From Clostridiales bacterium (GTDB lineage: Bacteria > Bacillota > Clostridia > Oscillospirales > Oscillospiraceae), in NCBI GenBank assembly GCA_014799475.1, contig JAAVHX010000013.1, positions 20,959 to 59,750 of the forward strand: a DNA stretch of 38,792 bases, written 5' to 3'. A program made the position numbers and the translations under genes. The notes below the pieces were generated by a model that saw only the letters and a list, made by a program, of their open reading frames with translations, did no database searches and had not been told where the DNA came from. This document shows, in pieces, positions 1 through 8,079 of the stretch. Every line of letters begins with the position of its first letter. The first letter of the stretch is position 1.

Positions 1-682
1 GGAGGGCATGAAGCGGTCCATCCTGGTGGTGGCCACCTCCGACCAGCCCGCCATGCTGCGGATGCGCTGTCCCTCGGTGGCCACCGGCATCGCGGAGTAC
101 TTCCGGGACCAGGGGTACGACGTGCTGCTGATGATGGACTCCCTCACCCGTTTCGCCATGGCCCAGCGGGAGATCGGCCTGGCCATCGGCGAGCCGCCGG
201 TATCCAGGGGCTATACCCCGTCCATGTACGCGGAAATGCCCAAGCTGTTGGAGCGGAGCGGCAATTTCAGTCGAGGCTCCATCACGGGGGTGTACACCGT
301 GCTGGTGGAGGGCGACGACACCAACGAGCCCATCGCGGACACGGTGCGCGGCATCCTGGACGGACACATTGTCCTGTCCCGGCAGCTGGCCAACTCCAAC
401 CACTATCCGGCCATTGACGTGAGCGCCAGCATCTCCCGTCTGATGGTGGAGATCGTCTCCCCGGAGCACAGGCAGCTGGCCTCCCGTCTTCGGGACATCA
501 TGAGCGTGTATGAAAAGAATGCCGATCTGGTGGCCATTGGAGCCTACAAGCCGGGGAGCAACCGCAAGCTGGACTACGCCATGTCCAAGATCGACGCGGT
601 GAATGACTTCCTCACCCAGGACGTGAACCAGGCTTTTTCCTATGACCAGTGTGTGGCCGAAATGGCCAAGCTGCTCAAATAA
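1..682 (+). CDS. fliI: Flagellum-specific export ATPase FliI, C-terminal part (5' end outside window)
   Basis: FliI is the ATPase of the flagellar type III export machine; it forms a ring below the export gate and helps unfold and deliver substrates. The visible part is roughly the C-terminal half (about 226 codons of a usual ~440). The frame is open to the left edge, so the ATG at 8 is only an internal methionine. The Walker B strand (YDVLLMMDSLTR) is followed by the very conserved segments EIGLAIGEPP and GYTPSMYAEMPKLLERSG, and later GILDGHIVLSRQLA, all typical of the FliI/F1-beta family. The Walker A loop lies upstream of the window. The gene ends 25 bases before fliJ, the usual partner, and belongs to the long plus-strand operon. 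Family assignment is secure. Confidence 0.96.
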   Translation, partial: EGMKRSILVVATSDQPAMLRMRCPSVATGIAEYFRDQGYDVLLMMDSLTRFAMAQREIGLAIGEPPVSRGYTPSMYAEMPKLLERSGNFSRGSITGVYTVLVEGDDTNEPIADTVRGILDGHIVLSRQLANSNHYPAIDVSASISRLMVEIVSPEHRQLASRLRDIMSVYEKNADLVAIGAYKPGSNRKLDYAMSKIDAVNDFLTQDVNQAFSYDQCVAEMAKLLK

Positions 683-707
683 AACCCCCGCGAGGTGCTG
701 AAGAAAG

Positions 708-1160
708 ATGAAGAAATTCAAATTCGCGCTGGACTCGGTGCTTTCCTACAAAGAGCAGGTGCTGGAGTCCCTTCAGGGCGAGCACGCCGCCATCCTGGCC
801 CAGGTCCGGGAGCAGGAGGAGGTACTGGAGGCCGTCTGGCAGGACTACCGGGACTGCAACGAGGAGTACCGCCGGCGCAAGGAAGAGGGTCTCACCATCA
901 CCGACGCCATGGTCTACCAGAATGGGCTGCGGGTGCTGGAGTACAACATCCAGATGGAGACCGAGAAGCTGGAGGAGCTGAAAAAGCAGGAAGAGGCCAA
1001 GCGCCAGGAGGTAGTGGACGCCAAGATCGACACCTCGTCCATCGAAAAGCTGAAGGACAAAAAGCTGGAGCTTTACAACAAGGAAGTGGCCAAGAGCGAG
1101 GAGCTGCTCATCGACGAGTTCGTCAGCTCCGCCCGGGCACGGGCCAGCATCGGAGCATAG
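708..1160 (+). CDS. fliJ: Flagellar export protein FliJ
   Basis: FliJ is the small coiled-coil stalk protein that binds FliI and FlhA and recycles export chaperones. The product has 150 residues, the normal length, and is almost entirely charged helix rich in Glu, Lys and Gln, with the typical start MKKFKFALDSVLSYKEQ. The ATG at 708 follows a GAGGTG ribosome site at about 691. Its position right after fliI and before fliK is the standard order. Sequence conservation in this family is low, so the call rests on length, coiled-coil character, the N-terminal motif and context. Confidence 0.93.
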   Translation: MKKFKFALDSVLSYKEQVLESLQGEHAAILAQVREQEEVLEAVWQDYRDCNEEYRRRKEEGLTITDAMVYQNGLRVLEYNIQMETEKLEELKKQEEAKRQEVVDAKIDTSSIEKLKDKKLELYNKEVAKSEELLIDEFVSSARARASIGA

Positions 1161-1172
1161 TTTAAGTTGAGT

Positions 1173-1200
1173 CCAAACTCGGCGGATTTCCGCCGTTTGG
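1173..1200 (+). repeat. Intergenic stem-loop between fliJ and fliK
   Basis: An inverted repeat pairs CCAAAC plus GGCGG on the left with CCGCC plus GTTTGG on the right, around a short ATTT loop; two bases (TC) bulge out on the left arm. The next bases are AAATATATA, not a T run, so it is not a standard terminator. It lies just 5' of the fliK ribosome site (AAGGAGGTG at about 1219) and could stabilise or separate the fliI-fliJ message from the fliK message. Confidence 0.6.
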
Positions 1201-1235
1201 AAATATATATCCCAATATAAGGAGGTGTAACGAAC

Positions 1236-2375
1236 ATGGAACAGACAAACATGGTTACGGCGATGCTTCAGACCGTGGCCAACACCACCGAGCTGCCCAA
1301 GACCGGCAAGGGCGGCGGGACGGACGAGTTCCAGAAGCTGCTGGAGGAGAAATCCCAGGCGAAGGATCCCCTGGTGGAGGATCAGCCCAAGACCCAGGCC
1401 AAGCCCCAGACCCCTGCCAAGAAGACCGAGAAGGCCCCCGCCCAGAAGCAGGAGAGCGCCTTAGAGCGGGCCAAGAAGTTGGCGGAGCAGGGCGCGTGGT
1501 TCACCCAGCCTGACATCGGGTGCGTGGACGTCGACCTGGTCACCGGCGAGGTCCGCGGGACCTACGAGCCGGGGGAGTACATCCTGGCCCATATCGGCGG
1601 GCAGACCGAGATCATCCCCATTGCTGATCTGGAGCCGTGGGAACAGCTTCAATTGCAGCAGCTCCTGGCCAATTCCGGGCAGACCATCGACGTCTCCGAC
1701 CCCGAGGCCGACGCGCTGCTGGAGGCCACCGCCCCCGGCGCGGACAACAGCCCCGCGGCCATGCTGGAAAAGCTGGCGGACGAGGAGATCGGCCAGGTGG
1801 CCCAGACCGCCGTCGAGGAGGTCAAGCCCCAGGACGAGGACGACGACCAGGTGGAGCTCGTCGACGTGGAGCAGGGTTCTCAGCGCATTTTCCACGATGT
1901 GGAGGCCGCCCCGGTGAAGGTGGGCGAAGCGGAGGGCGCGGAGCAGACCAACGAGGCCGACGTGGTCCGGCAGGTGAACGACCAGATCGCCCAGCTGATC
2001 CAGAGCGGCGAGTCCACCGTGACGGTGCGGCTCAACCCGGAGAACCTGGGAGAGGTCACCGTGCAGGTCAGCATGAAGTCCGACGGCGTCCTCAACGTGG
2101 CCATCAGCGCCCGCAACGACGACACCAGGGCACTGCTGGAGCGCCACGCCGCCAATCTTCAGGAGATGGTCAGCAGCCGCACCCAGCAGAGCGTGGAAGT
2201 GAACGTCCAGCGCCAGCAGGAGAGCCAGCAGAACCAGAACCAGCAGAACTACGACGGCCACAACGGCCACGCCCAGGACGGGCGGGAGCGCCGCCAGCGC
2301 CAGCAGCACACCAGCCCCGAGGACTTTATGCAGCAGCTGCGGCTGGGCCTCATCCCCACGGACGGGGAGATCTAA
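1236..2375 (+). CDS. fliK: Flagellar hook-length control protein FliK
   Basis: FliK is the exported ruler that measures the hook and switches export specificity at FlhB. The product has 379 residues, a usual size. The N-terminal two thirds is low-complexity, acidic and rich in Pro, Ala and Gln, as expected for the ruler part. The C-terminal Flg_hook domain (about residues 240-330) contains the family signature TVRLNPENLGEVTVQVSM, followed by a Gln/Asn-rich tail. The ATG at 1236 has a strong ribosome site, AAGGAGGTG, ending about 9 bases upstream. It sits between fliJ and flgD, the standard order. FliK acts on the C-terminal domain of FlhB (gene at 12292). Confidence 0.93.
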   Translation: MEQTNMVTAMLQTVANTTELPKTGKGGGTDEFQKLLEEKSQAKDPLVEDQPKTQAKPQTPAKKTEKAPAQKQESALERAKKLAEQGAWFTQPDIGCVDVDLVTGEVRGTYEPGEYILAHIGGQTEIIPIADLEPWEQLQLQQLLANSGQTIDVSDPEADALLEATAPGADNSPAAMLEKLADEEIGQVAQTAVEEVKPQDEDDDQVELVDVEQGSQRIFHDVEAAPVKVGEAEGAEQTNEADVVRQVNDQIAQLIQSGESTVTVRLNPENLGEVTVQVSMKSDGVLNVAISARNDDTRALLERHAANLQEMVSSRTQQSVEVNVQRQQESQQNQNQQNYDGHNGHAQDGRERRQRQQHTSPEDFMQQLRLGLIPTDGEI

Positions 2376-2396
2376 ACAGAAAGGAGTACATAGCCA

Positions 2397-3029
2397 ATGG
2401 GAACCAGTTCGTATTCTATGGCCGACATCGCCAGCCTGACCAAGTCGACCAACATTCCGGTTGCCAAAAACAGCACCAGCCGCACCGGCAACACCGAGCT
2501 GACCATGCAGGACTTTCTCCAGCTCATGGTGGTGCAGCTCCAGAACCAGTCCATCGACGACACCATGGACACCAGCGAGATGATGAACCAGATGGTGCAG
2601 ATGCAGATGGTCACCGCCATCACCAACATGAACGAGATCAGCGTCATGACCTACGCCAGCTCTATGGTGGGCAAGATCGTCACCATCGGCATCGTGGAGA
2701 ACAACACCCTGGAAGAGCGGGAGGTCGAGGTCATCGGCACCGGCATTTCCAACGGCCAGCAGGTCATCTTCGGCCGGGACGGCAAGGGCAACGTGGAGAC
2801 CTACGCGCTGAACCAGATCATGGCCGTGGGCAGGCTGCCCGAGATCCAGAAGGATCAGGGCGTTGTGGACGAGGACGGCAACCTGACCGACAAGACGGAA
2901 GGCACGGACAAGACGGAAGGCACCGAGAACAACGGCAACCAGACTCAGGAGCCCGATGTGGATCAGACCGAGGGCACCAAGCCCCCCGAATACAACGGCG
3001 AGCAGGGAGCGCCCACCGACAACACGTGA
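2397..3029 (+). CDS. flgD: Hook assembly scaffold (hook cap) protein FlgD
   Basis: FlgD forms the cap on the growing hook that lets FlgE subunits fold into place. The 210-residue product has the hallmark segment of the family, LTMQDFLQLMVVQLQNQ, at about residues 35-51, followed by the helical region with MVQMQMVTAITNMN, then a short beta-rich part (residues 90-145). The last 60 residues are acidic and carry two exact copies of the hexapeptide DKTEGT, encoded by an 18-base tandem repeat at 2889-2924; this tail is not usual for FlgD and is probably disordered. The gene lies 21 bases after fliK and 20 bases before the next gene. Confidence 0.94.
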   Translation: MGTSSYSMADIASLTKSTNIPVAKNSTSRTGNTELTMQDFLQLMVVQLQNQSIDDTMDTSEMMNQMVQMQMVTAITNMNEISVMTYASSMVGKIVTIGIVENNTLEEREVEVIGTGISNGQQVIFGRDGKGNVETYALNQIMAVGRLPEIQKDQGVVDEDGNLTDKTEGTDKTEGTENNGNQTQEPDVDQTEGTKPPEYNGEQGAPTDNT

Positions 3030-3049
3030 GAAAAACGAGGTGACATGAA

Positions 3050-3430
3050 ATGATCCAGCGTGTATCAGGACTCCAGCGCACGGACGCGCCACAGGCCCGG
3101 GTACAGCAGCAGGGGCAGACAGGCGGCGGATTCGGCGCCATGCTCCAGCAGGAGCTGGTCAAAAGCGAGCAGCCCCAGGGCGTGGCCTTTTCCAAGCACG
3201 CGATCTCCCGGGCGCAGGAGCGGGGCATTGAGGTAACGCCGGATCTGATGGATCAGCTGGCGGGCAGCGTCATCCGGGCCCAGGCCAAGGGCGCCACCAA
3301 CATCCTGGCCATGGACGCCGAGAAGGCCTTTATCATCAATGTGCCCAATGCCAAGGTGATTACAGCTATCACACAAGAGGAAATGAAACAAAATATCTTT
3401 ACTAATATTGACGGCGCCGTTTTCCTGTAA
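3050..3430 (+). CDS. Flagellar operon protein, TIGR02530 / Flagellar_put family
   Basis: This 126-residue protein belongs to a small family found only in flagellar operons of Clostridia and Bacilli, always between flgD and flgE; its function is not known. The signature is visible at about residues 47-64: FSKHAISRAQERGIEV. The first 40 residues are Gln/Gly-rich, and residues 65-126 form a compact alpha/beta domain ending in GAVFL. The ATG at 3050 follows GAGGTGAC. The last 60 bases of the gene are clearly more AT-rich than the surroundings. By position it may help the FlgD-FlgE step, but that is inference only. Confidence 0.88.
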   Translation: MIQRVSGLQRTDAPQARVQQQGQTGGGFGAMLQQELVKSEQPQGVAFSKHAISRAQERGIEVTPDLMDQLAGSVIRAQAKGATNILAMDAEKAFIINVPNAKVITAITQEEMKQNIFTNIDGAVFL

Positions 3431-3442
3431 TATGATAAACAG

Positions 3443-3493
3443 ATGGCAGGACCGGATTCGGATGCCATTGGCCCCATGTCCGACTGACATGGG
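3443..3493 (+). repeat. Two adjacent stem-loops in the flgE 5' leader
   Basis: The 101-base gap before flgE holds two inverted repeats. The first pairs ATGGCA (3443-3448) with TGCCAT (3463-3468) and has an inner CCG/CGG stem around GATT. The second pairs CCCATGTC (3473-3480) with GACATGGG (3486-3493) around a CGACT loop. No T run follows. They sit 5' of the flgE ribosome site (AAAGGAG at about 3513) and may mark an mRNA processing or stabilising element in front of the highly expressed hook gene. Confidence 0.55.
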
Positions 3494-3531
3494 CTGAAGG
3501 GCGCCAAACCGAAAGGAGTTAATATCACACT

Positions 3532-4911
3532 ATGACTGGTGCAATGTATGCGGCCATCGCTGGCCTGCGGACCCATATGCAAAACCTGAACGTAATCGGC
3601 AACAACGTAGCCAACGTCAACACCCAGAGCTATAAATCCGCCCGTTCGGTGTTCAAGACGGCGATCTATACCACCCTGTCCGGCGGCTCCGACGGCACGG
3701 AGATCGTGGGCGGCGCCAACCCCTCCCAGATCGGCTACGGCTCCAATATGGCCAGCGTGGGCATCGACATGAGCACGGGCAACTACGCCGTCACCGGCAA
3801 CGCCACCGACATGATGCTGGACGGCGACGGCTTCTTCCTGATGGGCAACAAGGACATCGCCGACACCTTCAACGGCAGCAACGGCGACGTGAGCAAGCTC
3901 ACCTCCCTGACCCTCACCCGGCTGGGCAACTTCGGCTTCAAGGCCGACGGCTACCTGACCAACGACGACCTGTGCGTCTACGGCTTTATGTGCATCGGCG
4001 TGTGGGGCGATGAGAACCACCCGATGGAGATCGCGGGCGAGAATGGGGCGACGACCCCCAACCCCGCCGCCCTGGGCAAGAAGGCGGGCGACCCCATCTT
4101 CAGCGACCAGCTGGTGCCCATCCGCTTCCCCGGCGTGCGTATGACTGAGCGCTACTACGACCAGGAGGGCGTGGAGCTCACCGGCCAGGCTTTGACGGAT
4201 GCCATGAACATGACCGCCGAGGCCCGGGCGACGGCGGGCATCACCGTCCAAGAGGTGGGCGAGATCATGTACGCCACCACCGGCGCCGACGGCATCGGCA
4301 AGCTCCAGGACGCCTACTATTATGTGGATCCGACCACCGGCGAGGCGGTTGAGCCGGGCGCGGACGGAACCCTTCCCGCCGGCGCGGTCAAGACGCTCTA
4401 CAGCAAGGCCCAGTTCACTGGCATCACCGTGGACCAAAAGACCGGTCTGATCACCGGCACCAGCAACGAGACCAACGAGGTGGTCACCATCGGCTGCGTG
4501 GCGGTGGGCCAGGTGACCAACCCCAACGGCGTGACCCAGATCGGCAACAGCTACTACAACGCGGGCGCCGGCTCCGGCGACCTGACCATCTCCGTTTTGG
4601 GCGGCGGCGCCTCGAAGCTGGGCATCAACTACGTGAACGGCGAGCTCACCCGCGCCCGGGCCCAGGCTGACGCCGGGGACGGCCAGGGCGGCGGCGATGC
4701 CGCCGCGGCGGAGGTGGAATATGCCGACGGGATGCGCATCCGCAACGGCGGCAAGACTACCCTCCTGTCCAACGGCCTGGAGATGTCCAAGACCGACCTG
4801 GCCCAGGAGATCTCCAACATGATCCTGACCCAGCGCGGCTATCAGGCCAACACCCGTATTATCACCGTGACCGACTCCATGCTGGAGGAACTGGTCAACA
4901 TGAAGCGCTGA
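3532..4911 (+). CDS. flgE: Flagellar hook protein FlgE
   Basis: FlgE polymerises into the hook, the universal joint between rod and filament. The 459-residue product starts with the rod/hook family N-terminal motif (MYAAIAGLRTHMQNLNVIGNNVAN, residues 4-27; key pattern GL..H..NL.VIGNN.AN) and ends with the matching C-terminal helix containing ILTQRGYQANTRIITVTDSM. Between these coiled-coil ends lie the surface domains D1/D2, with the DGDGFFLMG motif at about residue 100. The ATG at 3532 follows AAAGGAG. The neighbours are the Flagellar_put gene upstream and flbD downstream. Size and ends fit FlgE rather than FlgG or FlgF. Confidence 0.95.
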   Translation: MTGAMYAAIAGLRTHMQNLNVIGNNVANVNTQSYKSARSVFKTAIYTTLSGGSDGTEIVGGANPSQIGYGSNMASVGIDMSTGNYAVTGNATDMMLDGDGFFLMGNKDIADTFNGSNGDVSKLTSLTLTRLGNFGFKADGYLTNDDLCVYGFMCIGVWGDENHPMEIAGENGATTPNPAALGKKAGDPIFSDQLVPIRFPGVRMTERYYDQEGVELTGQALTDAMNMTAEARATAGITVQEVGEIMYATTGADGIGKLQDAYYYVDPTTGEAVEPGADGTLPAGAVKTLYSKAQFTGITVDQKTGLITGTSNETNEVVTIGCVAVGQVTNPNGVTQIGNSYYNAGAGSGDLTISVLGGGASKLGINYVNGELTRARAQADAGDGQGGGDAAAAEVEYADGMRIRNGGKTTLLSNGLEMSKTDLAQEISNMILTQRGYQANTRIITVTDSMLEELVNMKR

Positions 4912-4935
4912 TTTGAAGTAATTTGAACGCGGCCC

Positions 4936-4968
4936 GGCCCGGGGGAGGGTGAAACCTCCCCCCGGGCC
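4936..4968 (+). repeat. Very strong GC hairpin between flgE and flbD
   Basis: GGCCCGGGGGAGG (4936-4948) pairs with CCTCCCCCCGGGCC (4955-4968) around a GTGAAA loop, with one extra C bulged on the right arm. It is followed by AGCCCCCATGG, so there is no T run. Such a hairpin can protect the 3' end of the upstream flgE message from exonucleases, or partly attenuate transcription into flbD-motA-motB. Confidence 0.7.
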
Positions 4969-5006
4969 AGCCCCCATGGGTTCCCACTAAAAAGGAGGTT
5001 TGCGCG

Positions 5007-5222
5007 ATGATCGTCCTGACAAAACGCAACCATGAGAAATTCCTGGTCAACCATTTGCAGATCGAGTACATCGAGACCATCCCCGAATCCAAGATCGTCA
5101 TGATGAACCACGACTATTACCTCGTGCGGGAGAGCACGGAGGAGATCATAGAAAAAATCGCGAAGTACAACGCCAAGGTGATGGACATCCAGCGTGAGAT
5201 CGCCGTGGTGGATAAGCGATAA
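5007..5222 (+). CDS. flbD: Flagellar FlbD family protein
   Basis: A 71-residue protein of the FlbD family (named SwrD in Bacillus subtilis, where it raises motor torque by supporting stator function). The sequence is typical: MIVLTKRNHEKFLVNHLQIE at the start, then IETIPESKIVMMNHDYYLVRES and a short C-terminal helix. The ATG at 5007 has a strong AAGGAGG site. It lies directly in front of motA-motB, the usual arrangement in Firmicutes, which fits a role with the stator. Confidence 0.93.
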   Translation: MIVLTKRNHEKFLVNHLQIEYIETIPESKIVMMNHDYYLVRESTEEIIEKIAKYNAKVMDIQREIAVVDKR

Positions 5223-5286
5223 AGACAGAGACAAAGCGTCCGGGCCGACCGCTCTGCGCCCCGGGTATTGGAGGTAGTGCTGCAGT

Positions 5287-6147
5287 ATGAATATTACATA
5301 TATCATCGGCGTTGTCCTGGCCCTGCTGGTGTTCCTGCTGGGCTGCGTGCTGGGCATCAACATCGGACCCAAGGCGGTAGACGCCACTACGGGGCTGCCG
5401 CTGCCCGTCTTCACGTTTACCCCCGGCAACCTGTGGAACTTCTTCGACGCGGCCAGTATCTTCATCGTCATCGGATGTACCCTGGCCATTGTGGTGGCCA
5501 GCTTCCCGGCCAGCACCCTGTCGTCCATCCCCAAGCACTTCGGGGTCATGCTCAATGCCGGGAAGTTCAACCCCATGACCTACATCGACCAGTTGGTGGA
5601 TCTGGCCCAGACCGCCCGTAAGAACGGTCTGCTGGCTCTGGAAGGCAAGGCCAACGAGCAGGAGGACCCCTTCTTTAAGCAGGCCATCATGCTCATTGTG
5701 GACGCCAATGACCCAGACAAGGTGCGGGCCATCCTGGAGAACGACATCGATTGTATGTCCGCCCGGCATGAGGACGCGGCGGGACTGTATGACAAAGCCT
5801 CATCAGTGGCGCCGGCCTTCGGCATGGTGGGTACGCTGGTGGGCCTGATCAACATGCTGGCCGGCATGGACCCCACCAGCGGCGGCGGCAACCTGGGCAA
5901 GGACATGGGCACCGCCCTGATCACCACCCTGTACGGCTGTATCCTGGCCCACGTGCTGTTTGGCCCCATCGCCAACAACCTGCGGATCCGGGACGGCGAG
6001 GAAGTGCTGTGCAAGCAGATCATCGTGGAGGGCATTATGTCCATCCAGTCGGGCGAGAACCCCAAGGCCCTGCGCGAGAAGCTGCTGACCTACATCCCCC
6101 AGGGACAGCGGACGGCGGCCAGCGATTCCGGCGGTGGCGGAGAATAA
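5287..6147 (+). CDS. motA: Flagellar stator protein MotA
   Basis: MotA forms the five-subunit ring of the stator and pushes on FliG when ions pass. The 286-residue protein has four hydrophobic segments: residues 3-25, about 47-68, and a pair near 175-195 and 215-240 with the loop between. The family signature is visible in ASSVAPAFGMVGTLVGLI (about residues 176-193). The large cytoplasmic loop (residues 75-170), which carries the charges facing FliG, is present. The C terminus ends in a Gly-rich tail. The ATG at 5287 follows GGAGG at about 5270. It is followed by motB. Confidence 0.95.
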   Translation: MNITYIIGVVLALLVFLLGCVLGINIGPKAVDATTGLPLPVFTFTPGNLWNFFDAASIFIVIGCTLAIVVASFPASTLSSIPKHFGVMLNAGKFNPMTYIDQLVDLAQTARKNGLLALEGKANEQEDPFFKQAIMLIVDANDPDKVRAILENDIDCMSARHEDAAGLYDKASSVAPAFGMVGTLVGLINMLAGMDPTSGGGNLGKDMGTALITTLYGCILAHVLFGPIANNLRIRDGEEVLCKQIIVEGIMSIQSGENPKALREKLLTYIPQGQRTAASDSGGGGE

Positions 6148-6192
6148 GGCAGATGTCATTTTCCCACGACGTGATATAGAGGAGTTGAGAAC

Positions 6193-6993
6193 ATGGCGAA
6201 AAAGAAATCAGGCGGTGGCGGCGGCGCCAACTGGATGGATACATACGGCGACATGGTAACGCTTCTGCTGTGCTTCTTCGTCCTGCTCTATTCCATGTCC
6301 ACCATCAGCGAGGACAAGTGGAAGGCCATTGTGCAGTCCTTCAACCCCTCCGGCGTGATCGCCCAGCTAGAAGAGATTGAGGGCGGCAGCGGCCCCAGCG
6401 CCGATGAAAACGAGGGGGGCGGCGTGTTCGACAACCCGGACGCCGCCCAGGAGGAAATTGAAGAGATGCTGGAGCAGATGGCCGAGGAGCTCAAGCAGAT
6501 GGCCGCCGACGAGGGGCTGGCCAGTGCCATCTCCGTGGAGCTGACCGGCGGCAAGATCTACGTCAAGTTCAGCGACACCGTGTTCTTCGGCGGCAACAGC
6601 TCCACGCTGAAGCCGGAGGCCAGGGAGATCCTGCTCAAGGTGTGCGCCGTGCTGGACGCGGGGAAGGACGCCATCGAGGAGATCCGCATCCAGGGCCATA
6701 CCGCCCAGGCGTCCGATAGTGTGCCGAATGAACCCTACGGCGACCGTCAGCTGGCCAGCAACCGATCCCTTGAAGTGCTGTACTTCATTCAGACCAACAG
6801 CTCTATCCACCCCGGCCGGCTCATCAACGAAGGCTGCGGCCAGTGGCGGCCCATTGATGACAACCAGGGCGAGGAGGGCAAAGCCCCCAACCGCCGGGTG
6901 GAAATGATCATCAGCGGCGTGGACCTGGAGAACAACAGCGAGCTGCACGAGGAGCTGTCCCAGTTTATCAGCTTAGACGGCGGGGAGCCGTAA
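6193..6993 (+). CDS. motB: Flagellar stator protein MotB
   Basis: MotB is the dimeric plug-and-anchor subunit of the stator. The 266-residue product has a short Lys/Gly-rich cytoplasmic start, then one membrane helix preceded by WMDTYGDMVTLLLCFFVLLY; Asp20 in YGD is the expected ion-carrying residue. Residues about 90-250 form the periplasmic linker and the OmpA-like peptidoglycan-binding domain (IRIQGHTAQAS, DRQLASNRSLEVLYF and RRVEM motifs). The ATG at 6193 follows GAGGAG. Whether protons or sodium drive it cannot be told from this sequence. No fliL gene follows; fliM starts 39 bases downstream. Confidence 0.95.
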   Translation: MAKKKSGGGGGANWMDTYGDMVTLLLCFFVLLYSMSTISEDKWKAIVQSFNPSGVIAQLEEIEGGSGPSADENEGGGVFDNPDAAQEEIEEMLEQMAEELKQMAADEGLASAISVELTGGKIYVKFSDTVFFGGNSSTLKPEAREILLKVCAVLDAGKDAIEEIRIQGHTAQASDSVPNEPYGDRQLASNRSLEVLYFIQTNSSIHPGRLINEGCGQWRPIDDNQGEEGKAPNRRVEMIISGVDLENNSELHEELSQFISLDGGEP

Positions 6994-7032
6994 CGCGCCG
7001 CAAAAATTCAGCAGATCAGGTGAGGTGATTCG

Positions 7033-8076
7033 ATGGCTGAGGTATTGTCGCAGAGCCAAATTGACGCGCTTTTGAACTCGATGCGCAGCGGCGGCGATGC
7101 GGATAAGGCGGAGGAGAAGCAGCCGGAGAAGAAGTATCGAAAATATGACTTCACCACCCCCCGCAAATTTACCAAGGACCGGATCAAGATGCTCAACGGC
7201 ATCTTCGAGAACTACACGAGGGTCATCAGCTCCCGGCTCAACGCCCAGCTGCGCACCAACTGCGAGATCACGGTGGAGAGCATCGAGGAGCAGAAGTTCT
7301 ACGAGTTCAACAACGCCCTCACGGAGGGGGATGTGCTGGCCATGGTGGACACCACCATCCATCCCATTGCCCGCCCCGGGGATTCGGGGGGAGAGGTCAA
7401 GGACATCGCGGTGGAGGATCCGGTGATGGTGTACCTGTCCACATCCACCGCGCTGGCGATGATGGACCGGATGATGGGCAGCGAGGACAACTCGGACCGG
7501 GACGTGCCTATGGGGTACACCTATACCGATCTGGAGCTCCAGCTGTACGAGCACCTGATGAAGGACATCATCACCCTGATGGGGAGCAGCTGGGAGAACT
7601 ATGTGCCCATCACCTTTGAGTACAACCGGACCCAGGTGAACCCCACCCTGGTCCAGCTGCTGAACCTAGACGAGACAGTGGTGCTGGTGGACATGAAGCT
7701 GAACTTCGGGGGCAGCGAGGGCCGCATGAGCATCGTGCTTCCGGGCAATATGCTGATGAGCGTATTTGGCGAGGTCAACCGGGAGAGCATGGGCCGCAAG
7801 GTGGCCAGCGAGGACAACTCGGATGAGATCTTCGACAAGCTGCGGGACTCCAGCCTGGAGATCATCGCCGCCCTGGGCGAGACCCGAATTTCCCTCAGCG
7901 ATATTTACCACCTAAACGTGGGCGATGTGGTGGATCTGGGCAGATCGAAGGATTCGCCGGTATTTTTGCAGATCGGTGGTTACCAGTGGTTTACCGGGCG
8001 CATGGGTACCCACAAGAAAAACATGGCCATCAAGATAGACGAGGTGTGCTATTCGGCCGAGCAAAGGAGCGAGTAA
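7033..8076 (+). CDS. fliM: Flagellar motor switch protein FliM
   Basis: FliM forms the middle of the C ring and binds CheY-P to change rotation. The 347-residue product has the N-terminal CheY-docking motif (VLSQSQIDALLNSM, residues 4-17), then a charged linker, the CheC-like middle domain (about 40-235, starting YDFTTPRKFTKDRIKML) and the C-terminal SpoA domain (about 250-335). The ATG at 7033 follows AGGTGAGGTG. Its stop lies 3 bases before the fliY start, and the fliY ribosome site lies inside the end of fliM, so the two are translationally coupled. Confidence 0.96.
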   Translation: MAEVLSQSQIDALLNSMRSGGDADKAEEKQPEKKYRKYDFTTPRKFTKDRIKMLNGIFENYTRVISSRLNAQLRTNCEITVESIEEQKFYEFNNALTEGDVLAMVDTTIHPIARPGDSGGEVKDIAVEDPVMVYLSTSTALAMMDRMMGSEDNSDRDVPMGYTYTDLELQLYEHLMKDIITLMGSSWENYVPITFEYNRTQVNPTLVQLLNLDETVVLVDMKLNFGGSEGRMSIVLPGNMLMSVFGEVNRESMGRKVASEDNSDEIFDKLRDSSLEIIAALGETRISLSDIYHLNVGDVVDLGRSKDSPVFLQIGGYQWFTGRMGTHKKNMAIKIDEVCYSAEQRSE

Positions 8077-8079
8077 GGG

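Noticed and set aside
3430..3531. c-di-GMP riboswitch in the flgE leader
   Set aside because: The stems present do not show the conserved GEMM core (no GCAAAGCC-type segment and no tetraloop-receptor arrangement).
3253..4977. Long minus-strand open frame opposite flgE (574 codons)
   Set aside because: It lies opposite a secure gene, its product is a Gly/Val/His/Ala-rich text with no motif, and it exists because GC-rich codons leave few stops on the other strand.
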